Assembly: GCA_005765155.1 (NCBI GenBank)
Contig: VCCP01000002.1
Coordinates: 2,976,001-3,040,000, forward strand
Direction: 5' to 3'
DNA from: Zelopaecilomyces penicillatus
Lineage: Eukaryota; Ascomycota; Sordariomycetes; Hypocreales; Pseudodiploosporaceae
DNA: 64,000 bases
Positions 50,159 through 59,280 of the stretch are shown here, piece after piece. The notes below the pieces were generated by a model, which was not told the origin of the DNA, did not search any database, and saw nothing but the letters and a program-made list of their open reading frames with translations. Numbering within the stretch: position 1 is the first letter of the stretch; each line of letters begins with the position of its first letter. The position numbers and the translations under genes were made by a program.

Positions 50159-51031
50159 CTCTGACTTATTATTAGTTAAGATCTTACAATATATTACCAA
50201 GTGGGTCATTGGAAGAACTGCCCCGTGACCTGGAAATGTTGAGCGTTATTATTCCGATTTTACATTAAGAGAGTACGTGTCTGAACCGCCACGGTCCCCA
50301 ATTTACCTCCTAGCTGGTAAATTCCTGTCCTCCGAAATTCAACCTCACACATCTCATGGTTTACCTTGCTCCCTAATACCAAAACACTAGAACTATCTTC
50401 ATCATCATCGGAGACAACCCACCCTATACTCTGCTGCCTCTTACCTTGCATCCAACTGCTCCTCCACTTTGCAACCTTCACCATTGCCTTTCGATCACGG
50501 CCGCGAACAAGGTGGACAGCGCATCAACCAAGACATTTTACATTCGACTCCAACATTGTGCTCCCTGACAAAACAACTGCATTCAGTCGAGATAATTTGT
50601 TCCGACAACCACGCCCAATTTCTTGAGAACCTTCAAGTTGGCTCAATTCGCCTTCGCAGCTGTTGTGTTTCCTTCGCTCTTTGGGCCTGGCTATTGGGTC
50701 TATAGCGGAGTCAATAAAAAACCTCCGTAAAAGAATTCATCGACCTTGTTATAGACCACTACGCTCACCCATAACCATCCTTGCGACGGGCTTCTCAGCA
50801 GCTCACCTACGATCAATCAAGTTACTGGTTTGCCTTCATTCAGCACTCGGCGCGCCCGTGTCGCGCCGGGCATACCCATTTAGGAAGATCACACAAAACG
50901 AGTGTCTTTTGTCTTCAAAGCATGTCCCTAGATTCCTGATCGGCGAGCAGGTTACGGCTGTGCTCAACAGGTTTTGCCGTACCCCGTCCCTACCTATTGT
51001 TTCGACGTGAGCGGGTCTCAACCGGCACACA
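50159..51031 (+). promoter_or_regulatory. Promoter and leader region of the CorA-type gene
   Basis: Normal-composition DNA between the MULE and the CorA gene, with pyrimidine-rich stretches (about 50,385-50,480). Two short upstream ATG frames lie in the direction of the gene: 50,356-50,376 (6 codons plus stop) and 50,922-50,939 (5 codons plus stop). Whether they are in the transcript depends on the unknown start site. Longer frames in this stretch lack an ATG start. Confidence 0.5.
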
Positions 51032-52933
51032 ATGTCTGACCACGAAGGAATGATCCCTGATACAGGGTATGATACTCCTGTTCCTGAACTCGATGACCAC
51101 CGTCACCAAGCGCCTTCTTCCCAGCGCGTAGACCGACCTCGTAGAGGAACCTTCGACAGCCTGTACGGCGCCCGGCATGTCGAATCGGATATAACCAATC
51201 CCGGAATTCGCATTCGCGACTTTGAAGAGGAAGCCATTATTGATGAAGACGCAGCCGACCTCTCTCTTCCGACTCCTCGACATGGCCGTCGCCCTACTGT
51301 CGACTCAATCGATGGACGATCTCCATCACCCCCAAACTCAGTCAAAGCATTTGCTCAGGCTCGTCGACGAGAGCGTGATATGTCATTTTCTGACGTCAAG
51401 TGTGAGCATGATGATGGAGTAAGTCGGGCCTTGTCTATATCCAGTCGCCGCAGTCTTCGTAGCAGATCTCGAATTGCAGACAACGATTGCGGAAGTGTTC
51501 TCTCCAACAAGACAGCGGAAGAAGATGTCTGTTTTCCACTTCAAGATAAACACCGAAAGCATCAATTACGCATTGATTTCGATTACTTAGAAAGCTTCAT
51601 CCATGTTGATGGTGATGCCAACGCTGAAAGTCGACAGAAGCTATCCACCGAAAGCTTCGAGGATCTGCGCAATTTGCCAGTCAACGGTCATGGGATTCAA
51701 GTGGTAACCGTGGATGGAGATATTCTTGAAATGCCATCTGATGAATCCATGGCTGATGAAAAGCCCAACACGGAGAATATCGCCTCTGGTAAGCCGCAAG
51801 CACACCCCGGGGACAATAATCGATTCAGTTTCTTTTCTTCTGCTTGGGAGTCCACAATCCACGCGGCAGAGATGGGTGATCTTGTTCTTCCTGGAGAGGA
51901 TATTCGTGGGCTTTTTGAGCTACCTGAAGATGAAGCAGATGGAGTTTGGTGGCTCAACGTCAACAGTGCCTCAAAAGATGAAGTGTACGGGATTTGCAAA
52001 GCCTTTGGAATTCACCCCTTGACCATTGAAGATATTGTCACTCAGGAGTCTCGTGAGAAGATCGAATTATTTCCGTCATACTACTTCGCCTGTTTCCGAT
52101 CCTTCAATGTTGTTGATGAACCGGATGGCAAAGAATATGAGCCTTTCAACATCTACGTGCTTGTATTCCGAGAAGGTACCCTAAGCTTTAGCTTTGCGCC
52201 TAATTCTCATGCATCACAAGTCCGCAAGAGAATCACAGCACTTAAGGACTACGTTTCTCTGAGCAGTGATTGGATTTGCTACGCCCTGATGTAAGTATTG
52301 ACCTCCCAGCGTTTGCTAGTGCATCGTGACAGTGGCTGATTCCCGAGATTTAGAGACAATATTGTTGATTCCTTTGCACCTGTTATCAGCCAAATTGAGG
52401 TTGAAGCAGACGCCATTGAGGATGAGGTGTTTATCATGCGTCAGGATGACTCCAGCTCATTTCTTCGATCCATTGGTCAAGTCCGCAAGAATTGCATGGC
52501 CTTGTTACGTCTGCTGGGTGGTAAGGCTGACGTGCTTCGCGGTTTCACGAAGCGATGCAACGAGAACTATCAAGTCACGCCACATATGGATATTGGGATG
52601 TACCTTGGTGACATTCAGGATCACGTTGTCACCATGGTAACTAGTTTGGGGCACTTTGAGAAGATGTTATCACGTGCTCACAGCAATTACCTTGCAACAC
52701 TTTCCATCAACAACATAGCACAGGGTACCGATACCAACCGAGTCCTCAGCAAAATCACGTTCCTAGCATCCGTATTGGTACCATTGAATCTTGTGAGTGG
52801 CGTGTTTGGGATGAACGTGACGGTGCCGTTTGCACACGCCTCTACTCTGGGCCCCTTTTTCGGCATCATTGGCTTCATGGCTCTTCTTTGTTCTCTTATC
52901 CTGGGGTGGGCAAGATGGAAAAGGTGGATATGA
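51032..52933 (+). CDS. CorA/ALR-type magnesium transporter (612 aa, one intron)
   Basis: Membrane channel for Mg2+ of the CorA family, ALR1/MNR2-like fungal branch; plasma-membrane or vacuolar location cannot be told apart. Exons 51,032-52,290 and 52,354-52,933; the 63-bp intron starts GTAAGT and ends TTTAG, and splicing turns a dead-end Met-stop into an uninterrupted CorA reading. About 270 N-terminal residues are hydrophilic, Ser/Arg/Asp-rich and low in complexity. The soluble CorA domain includes 'AFGIHPLTIEDI' (about 324-335). Two membrane helices lie at about 554-571 and 585-606, with the family's signature GMN at 572-574 followed by VTVP. The C-terminus is short. Yeast ALR1/MNR2 are longer (over 850 aa) by extra termini. 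The start is the first in-frame ATG, context CACAATG. It is the first gene beyond the AT-rich block. Confidence 0.93.
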
Positions 52934-53395
52934 TGGGATGATGATACTCTTGTTCCGGCCTTGTTTACACGTTGCCAGTTTTTGCCTCGATGGACAGAGG
53001 GCAAGCAAATGCAGGACTTTCTAGGCAGCACACCTGTATGTTCTCACCCAGAACTAAGGCCATGTTGAAGACATTATGAAACATGTCATAGAGGCCAATC
53101 TGATGATCTGCTGCAAATATATCATAGTGATTGCCTGATAGGTCAATACAATGTTCAGCCCACGGTAACACTTAGCTAGTGATAGGGAATTGGAACTGGA
53201 ACGCATCTGTTGTATATGGATTGACCGGCACTGATTGCATTCCTTTAGCCCCCAAGATTGCCCAAATCGCCGTCGTTTCTAGTGAATATATAGTTATATC
53301 CAGAGATATTCAGCAATATATAAAAATCTCAATGAAAAAAATACCTAGGCCCTCTAACAAAGTTAGGGGGTGTTATATTAGCGCTATGTATTTTT
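52934..53395. other. 3' flank of the CorA-type gene
   Basis: No gene seen. A 9-bp-arm hairpin (CCTCTAAC..GTTAGGGGG, one mismatch) lies at about 53,350-53,370, next to the start of an AT-rich island. Confidence 0.5.
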
Positions 53396-53990
53396 AGGGC
53401 TTGATTAACCAGCACCTGATTTATAACTGAACCCTATTTCAGCTTTATAATTATAAAAACAAGCTATATTAATATTAGATAACTATTATATATAATATTT
53501 TAAGAATATATTAAATTTAATAAAGTTGATTATAGATTTTTATATTAAAATATTAAATTTAAATTTAATATTAGTAATTTTAATTATTTTTATATAATTA
53601 AGAAATTATATAATATATAATAATTAATATTATAAAAAGTTAAAGATAATATTCTTTTTATATTCTTTTATATATTTATATATTTATACTTCTTATATAA
53701 TATTAAATAATATTAAGTAACCTTTTTTAATATATTTAAATAATTAAAAAAATAAAATATAATAATATTATTAATTTTTATTTATATATATTAAATTTAT
53801 ATAATATTAATTAATAAATTAATAAAGTATTAAAGTATTTTATTATTTAATTAATTATTAAATATATCTTTTAATTAATTATTAAATATATTTTATATAA
53901 AGACTTCAACTAATAGGTATTCCTTTTTATACTCTTTATCAGAATTTTATTACTTTATAATATTAATATAGAGATTCTATTAAATTAGGC
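53396..53990. repeat. AT-rich island, probably a RIPed repeat remnant
   Basis: About 600 bp with the same base composition as the large block, set between two normal-composition genes. No LTR or TIR pair or protein motif could be recognised. Edges are sharp to within tens of bases. Confidence 0.6.
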
Positions 53991-54245
53991 TGGGTTAGGG
54001 TTGTTGTTTAGACCTTGTAAATACGAATATAACAAGGTATAGATGCGAATAGGAAGACTTAGGTATTTTTACCCTGTTGCTTAGTACTTGATACTACCTG
54101 GCGTTGAGGTACAAAGCCATTATGGGTCCTCAGTCTCAGTGGGTCTCGGCATCTCATTAGCTGGATGTACGGGCAGACCCCCAAAATCTACAAACCTGTC
54201 CAATCTTTGCTCTGTAAGATTACATCTCACCAACCATCAGCCATC

Positions 54246-54657
54246 ATGAACTCTGTGCAAACTGGTGTCGAGAATCTGGATCTGGAGCGGCTCAACGACA
54301 AAGACAAGACCGAGCTACGACAATTTCTTGCGAATGAGCAACAGCGGTCGCAGATTCAGTCCCGTATGTTCTGTTATAATGCTCCAATGAATTCTCCTTC
54401 TCCTTACCACCACCCTGTATTAGCTGCTTGACACAAATGTTAGCTTGTCATTAAAAATTATTGGAGGTTCGTGCTGACCATTGTCATCTATAGAAACTCA
54501 CAATCTGACGCAAACTTGTTGGAAAAAGTGTGTTACTGGTACCATCAAGAATTCGAAGCTTGATAAAACTGAGGAGGGTTGTCTTGCCAATTGCGTCGAT
54601 CGTTTTCTCGACATGAACTTTTTGACTATGAAGCACCTGAACAACATGCGATCATAA
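54246..54657 (+). CDS. TIM8: Mitochondrial import chaperone Tim8 (93 aa, one intron)
   Basis: Small Tim chaperone of the mitochondrial intermembrane space; with Tim13 it escorts hydrophobic precursors to the TIM22 complex. Exons 54,246-54,363 and 54,494-54,657; the 130-bp intron begins GTATGT and ends CTATAG. The spliced protein has the twin CX3C signature, C48-x3-C52 and C69-x3-C73, separated by 16 residues, which forms two disulfides in the family. 'DKTEEGCLANCVDRFLD' closely fits Tim8. There is no cleavable presequence, as expected for this Mia40-imported family. An in-frame ATG at 54,165 would add 27 residues, but the 93-residue form matches the usual length. The gene is convergent with RPL25. 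Confidence 0.94.
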
Positions 54658-55028
54658 GACACAACATGAGCCGGGCAAGAGACAAACGCCAGGAGTACGT
54701 GGGAGAATAGCGTAACGCAGGCACCAAGTATTTAGGCTACTTCAACGAAGTATTTTTCATATCGGCTGTCTTGCTCCTAACCATCGATTTCTATTTACTA
54801 AGTAGCTTCGCAGGCTAGATATGCTATAATCTAACTGGATATTGCCAGAAAGTGTCACACATGTAGCCTCAGTAACCATGGGTAATATAGTGGATTGACT
54901 TTTTTTTTGGAATGTATTTCACTTTAATCATGTAAATAAAGAGCTCTACTGCGCCTATCCGATGCTCATTTTTACTTTCAAGACCAGACCCAGACCAACT
55001 TGTACCCATAGAAATATCGGCCAAACAC
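54658..55028. other. Convergent 3' regions of TIM8 and RPL25
   Basis: No gene seen. A T-run at 54,899-54,908 (A-run on the minus strand) lies downstream of RPL25; no certain polyadenylation signal. Confidence 0.5.
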
Positions 55029-55744
55029 TTATACCAATGAAAGCTTGTTGGCAGCAATGTCAAGTGCATCGACGTCGGGTGTGAGGCGAGCATAGGCCTT
55101 CTTGGAACCATCGGGACTAGAGATAGATCAGGACATGCGGCATGATAATGATTAACGCATCAAACCAAGCTTACCGGATCAAGGTGTTAATCTTGACAGT
55201 GTCGATGTCATACAGCTTCTTAAGAGCCAACTTAATCTGGGCCTTGTTGGCCTTGATATCGACGATGAAGACCAGTGTGTTGTTCTCTTCCATCTTCTTC
55301 ATGGCACTCTCGGTGTTGAGCGGGTGAATGACAATTTTGTGTTCGTCCAAGCGAGGCTGATGGGTGATGGACTTTCGGGGGTACTTAGGCGATCGGGAGA
55401 GAACCAAAGTCTTAGGTCGATGGAAAGAGTTGCTCAACCGAACCTTGCGGTTCTTGGAAGAGTGCGTCTGAAAAGAAACTCGGTCAGCGTTATTCCATGA
55501 AAAATAAATTCAAAACCCAATACTTACACCCTTGAGGGCAGCTTTGGCAGCGGCATTGGCCTGCTTGGTCCCTTTGGTGGCGGCTACATAAAAAAAAATA
55601 CGCATCAGCAATCGCTCTTATTTAGAACTCGCAAAGTCTGCTGCTGCATGATGCGTGACCGGAGTGTTGGGAACATGAAGTGCGCTGCATCTTGTGGTTG
55701 CAGAGTTGTTGGCTTCAACCCGTACCTTTCTTGGTGGGAGCCAT
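55029..55744 (-). CDS. RPL25: 60S ribosomal protein uL23 (L25/L23a), 151 aa, three introns
   Basis: Large-subunit protein at the polypeptide exit tunnel that binds 25S rRNA and offers a docking site for SRP and nascent-chain factors. Exons on the minus strand: 55,744-55,726, 55,583-55,528, 55,467-55,175, 55,116-55,029. Introns of 142, 60 and 58 bp have GTAC, GTAAGT and GTAAGC donors and AG acceptors; phases sum to 152 codons including stop. The N-terminus is Lys/Ala-rich (MAPTKKAATKG) with nuclear-import character. The core contains 'RPKTLVLSRSPKYPRKS', 'IVIHPLNTESAMKKME' and 'TLVFIVDIKANK', all family hallmarks. The C-terminus 'INTLIRPDGSKKAY' to 'KLSLV' is spliced across the last intron. 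Length is normal (yeast 142). The tiny first exon is typical of fungal ribosomal protein genes. Confidence 0.96.
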
Positions 55745-56407
55745 TGTATCGGTTGTTGTTCCGTACAAGGTAAAAATGGTCCTTGAGGTCGAAGACGGTT
55801 GGCGCGATGGCTAGAGGATAGAAATTTTGGGTGTGGTCGATTTCCAGGAAATCATGTGGGCGAATTTCTGCTTAGGGCTTCAGGCGAGTGGGGATCCTGC
55901 AGCTTACGCCTAACCTAATTGGGTGGCATGTGAAGTCACGTGGTTCTTCGTTGACAAGAAGCAACTCAGTCAAGCCAGTTGATTAAGTACTTACATGGAC
56001 ATCAACTTGCCTAATGCAGGCCTTAATAAAGGTTAGTTCTAATGAAAGAAATGCAAGTGAGGCGCTTCACACACAAATAAATAATGAAGCAAACATTGAT
56101 TATCTTTTATTTCTAAGTGATTGACTACCATCAGCTTACTTGAACGCAATCCACATTATTAACATGTCTAGAGATTTTGAGTATAAACAGAAACTCAAGA
56201 CACCTCATGCAGAGTTCTGGAATTATTGTTAGTGGGATCACTCGTGTACTACGCAACCTATCCAATAACTTCTAGTGAGTTTGCAAGCGCTTTTTCTCGT
56301 TAACTTCTCTGACATAATAAATCTTATGTTCTATCATAATTAGCTGCCGGCTTAGTTAAGCTTTTCTCGTTAGGGAGAAACCTGTCTATTTGAGAGAGGA
56401 GCCAAGA
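55745..56407. promoter_or_regulatory. Divergent promoter region of RPL25 and the Bmt2-like gene
   Basis: About 660 bp between divergently transcribed starts, both for ribosome biogenesis, so shared control is possible. No recognisable box was assigned with confidence. TTAACTTCTCTGA-like pyrimidine stretches and two TTTCTCGTTA copies (about 56,294-56,303 and 56,363-56,372) lie on the BMT2 side. Confidence 0.5.
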
Positions 56408-57271
56408 ATGGGAACCAAGAAGAGAAGAATATTGGGCAGCCTCAAAGCTGGGAGGCCACCGCTAGTCAAGTCTTCGCGGTCAATGTCACGTAAAGCCAGT
56501 CGAACCTTGATCAACGCCCATCATCAGCTTCAAAAACAGCGCCACCAAGCATTTATTCGCGGCGATCAGGAAACAGAGGCAAATATTGCTGCTGAACTTG
56601 CTGGTCTTGGAGGCTTAGGCCATTATCAATTAGCAAGTCTTCAGGGACAGAGTATTGATAGAGGAGGTGATACGTCAAAGGTCTTGCTCGCATGGCTTCC
56701 TGTAAGGGAGCTGAGAAAAAGTCGGCCTCTTAGAATGCTTGAGATCGGAGCCTTAAGCACAAGTAACGCCTGCTCGACGAGTGGAATATTCGACATTGTA
56801 CATATCGATCTCAACAGTCAGGAGCCCGGTATCCAGCAACAAGATTTTATGCAACGGCCCCTACCGAAAGATAAAGGAGACAGATTTGACATCCTTTCGC
56901 TAAGCCTCGTCCTCAACTTTGTACCCGATGCTGCTGCTCGTGGGCAAATGCTTTTGCGAACACTTTCTTTCTTGAGAGAGGAGGGTGATGGGCCGTCAGT
57001 GGATGGGGCCCTATTTCCATGTCTTTTCGTGGTTTTACCACGGAGCTGCATTGAGAACTCGCGTTACTTCACAGATGTTAGGTTTACGGAGCTCATGGCC
57101 CTCCTAGGCTACTCGAAAATCCAAAATAAACTAACCCAGAAACTGGCATACAGTTTGTGGCGAAGAGCCACAGCATTACCAACGTCTCACCCAAGTTTTT
57201 CCAAACAGGAGATCAATCCAGGAAGAACGAGGAATAATTTTGTGATGACATTACTGGGAAAGAAGAGTTGA
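56408..57271 (+). CDS. BMT2: 25S rRNA adenine-N(1) methyltransferase, Bmt2-like (287 aa)
   Basis: Nucleolar SAM-dependent enzyme that in yeast adds the m1A mark on 25S rRNA (A2142). Single exon. Residues 1-17 are basic (MGTKKRRILGSLKAGRPP), as is usual for this family. The Rossmann SAM-binding start is 'LRMLEIGALS' at about 98-107, followed by the acidic strand 'VHIDLNS' (about 121-127). Then come 'QDFMQRPLP' (about 135-143) and 'FDILSLSLVLNFVPD' (about 150-164), which holds the family's conserved SLVLNFVPD run, and 'LPRSCIENSRYF' at about 200-211. Length fits the family (yeast 320). The start is the ATG at 56,408; the frame extends upstream only from a non-ATG codon. It is divergent from RPL25. 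Confidence 0.93.
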   Translation: MGTKKRRILGSLKAGRPPLVKSSRSMSRKASRTLINAHHQLQKQRHQAFIRGDQETEANIAAELAGLGGLGHYQLASLQGQSIDRGGDTSKVLLAWLPVRELRKSRPLRMLEIGALSTSNACSTSGIFDIVHIDLNSQEPGIQQQDFMQRPLPKDKGDRFDILSLSLVLNFVPDAAARGQMLLRTLSFLREEGDGPSVDGALFPCLFVVLPRSCIENSRYFTDVRFTELMALLGYSKIQNKLTQKLAYSLWRRATALPTSHPSFSKQEINPGRTRNNFVMTLLGKKS

Positions 57272-57935
57272 GCAACCTCCCTGGAATTATTCTACCCATA
57301 CATACCACATGGTAGAAATGCGCATACGATGATGCCCATGGATAGTACATCAACCCGTCAATGGGGTGACACCGCCGCTATAACACCCGTCCTACACTCT
57401 GAAGATTACTTTTTCTTAGTAAAAAAAGGGGGTTTCAAAATTCCACTAAAGTACTTTAATGATATATTTAATTATATAAATTAGTCTGCTTTGTTGAGAG
57501 TGCTATTTAGTTTGTATTGCAGAAGAATTCTGTATCGCTCGTCGAGGATCTTGTCTATTAAAGCTGCTGTCTATCGGGTGGGTAGCGACGGTGTTTCTCC
57601 TTCACCCCTTTGCCCGTCTCTCAGCTCGTTATAAAAAGAACATCAATCTACGAAATCTCTGCGTCTTATCATATTCATCACATTACTAATTCTCGATTGA
57701 TCATCGAGATGGGTCTCATCAGAACAAGCGCTAGTCAGCATTTATATTCTGGAGCCTATTGCCTATTTTATGATGAGTAGCAATCCACCAGCGGGGGTCA
57801 ATCCAGTTAAATTGGGTGATGAGATAACCCGCTAGTATGCGCATCCTCGTTGTGTGAACATCTCTTCTTCGTGCGAAAGAGGCAAGCATTTCTTGGCAAT
57901 ACAGGTCCAGAATAATGAGCGATCTGCCATTGCAC
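57272..57935. other. Region between BMT2-like and UTR4 genes
   Basis: Convergent 3' ends. A small AT-rich patch lies at about 57,411-57,490. A TATA-like TTATAAAAAG at about 57,629-57,638 is followed by an ATG frame of 23 codons (57,709-57,780). I cannot assign it; it may be a relic or a chance frame. Confidence 0.45.
57709..57780 (+). CDS. Possible small open reading frame (23 aa), uncertain
   Basis: ATG GGT CTC ATC.. to TAG, about 70 bp downstream of a TATA-like sequence and a pyrimidine-containing leader. The peptide begins MGLIRTSASQ and has no recognisable domain. It lies close to the 3' end of UTR4 on the opposite strand. Promoter-like spacing is the only support. Confidence 0.15.
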   Translation: MGLIRTSASQHLYSGAYCLFYDE

Positions 57936-59005
57936 TCAGACTCTGCCCTGCCCAATCTCGGCAATGGAAGCAAGACTGCTTATGATGGACTCGGACGTGA
58001 AAGTAGAAATGGCGAAGCTAGACTGGGGGTGATCGAATGGGAGCCGCGAATTCCCAGGCCGAGTGACGGGGATGCTACACATACCTGACTGCTGAGCGGC
58101 ATTCACCTCGTCGAGGTTGTCGCTCAAGAAGAGCCAACGAGAGGGCTCAATGCTAGGCCACTGAGACAGGATGGTGACATAACTAGCCACGTCCATCTTA
58201 GGCCCCGCATTGACAGTATCAAACCAGTCGGAGATTAGGGGACTCAAGTCTGACGGCTCAGAGGTCGTGTGAGCAAAGAACAATTTCTGCGCTGGGACAG
58301 ACCCAGATGAGTATATCATGATCTTCTTCCCAACAGTGTGAGCCTGCGTGATGAAAGGGGAAACGTCGGAGAAAAGCGGAGCCTTAAGCTCGCCAGATTC
58401 ATAGCCCGTCCTCCATAGATACCCCTGGAGAGCCTTTAAGTAGGGCGCTTTAACATCCCGCGACACTAAATCCTGAACGTGTGTTTGGAAGGATTGGCGT
58501 GATCCATGATATTCGTCTGGGAACGCTTTGCGATAGGGGGCAAACCCAGGGTCATTCCATTGCTCATCAAGCAGCCTGGGCAATGCTTCAAGTGCATAAG
58601 GGAACTAGACTTGGTTCAAACCCAAGAGATCAGCCTCGGTAACACATCAGGGATACATTGGCGTAGTTAAATTCAACAGAAACGGCACTGCCCTTGTTCG
58701 TAGTAGGTAATCAAACTGGCGCGGCGGCGCCATGGGTTGGGAGAAACGGTGTGACGGGTGTGCTTGATGGGCAACATCTGGAACGGTTGGGCTGCTAGCC
58801 ACAAATAGAACTCACCAGGACGTCCTTGACAAACGAGATGGGACAGACGGTGCCCTCTATTGGTGCGACATATACAAGATGCATCAGCCAAGAAAATCAA
58901 AACAGGCGACCTCCCTTGCCTATCTCTCCTTGGGATGGAGACTTGTTTGCCCAACGTACCAATGTCGAGCAAGAGCACGTCAAACTTGTCAAACATGCCT
59001 GCCAT
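57936..59005 (-). CDS. UTR4: Enolase-phosphatase E1 (methionine salvage), 251 aa, two introns
   Basis: HAD-superfamily enzyme that enolises and dephosphorylates 2,3-diketo-5-methylthiopentyl-1-phosphate to acireductone in the methionine salvage pathway; cytosol and nucleus in yeast. Exons on the minus strand: 59,005-58,960, 58,856-58,816, 58,604-57,936; introns of 103 and 211 bp with GTACGT and GTGAGT donors and ATAG and CTAG acceptors. HAD motif I D-I-E-G-T (residues 14-18) is created across the first splice, and 'PISFVKDVLFPYA' across the second, as in the family. Motif II 'IYSSGSVPAQKLFF' is at about 126-139, the lysine of 'NAGPKMDVASY' at about 165, and motif IV 'FLSDNLDEVNAA' at about 188-199. 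Yeast Utr4 has 227 aa. A second Met lies at codon 4. A 10-base C run (minus strand) lies about 150 bp upstream. Confidence 0.95.
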
Positions 59006-59280
59006 TGATAAAGTGGTAGTTACCAAGCGTCCACCACTATGCAGGGAATGGGCAAAGTCAAGAGAGCTGCCACGCAGTGTCAACGAGGTCAAGGCAGAAA
59101 TATTAGGTTTGGTTTCACTAAAGAGAAAAGCCTGCCTCATTCCCGAGAGTTGCGGGGGGGGGGCGGTTGACTGACAGTGACAAGTAAACTGCGGTTGGTT
59201 AATTTCAGCAGAACTCCATTCAGTTCCGAGTGTCCACATCCTCTTTAGGTATAGCACGGGCTGCAGGGCGCTACACCTAC
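59006..59280 (-). promoter_or_regulatory. UTR4 upstream region
   Basis: Leader and promoter of UTR4 by position. It contains a G10 run on the plus strand at 59,154-59,163. No defined transcription-factor site was assigned. Confidence 0.4.

Noticed and set aside
47300..50180. Target-site duplication of the MULE
   Set aside because: No convincing 8-10-bp match between the flanks was found, because the exact termini are uncertain.
50366..51010. Several overlapping frames upstream of the CorA-type gene
   Set aside because: Initiation codons are TTG, frames overlap each other, and the stretch is best explained as leader of the gene at 51,032.
58673..59257. Minus-strand frame of 194 codons
   Set aside because: It reads through both UTR4 introns in the wrong frame; the spliced enolase-phosphatase explains the region.
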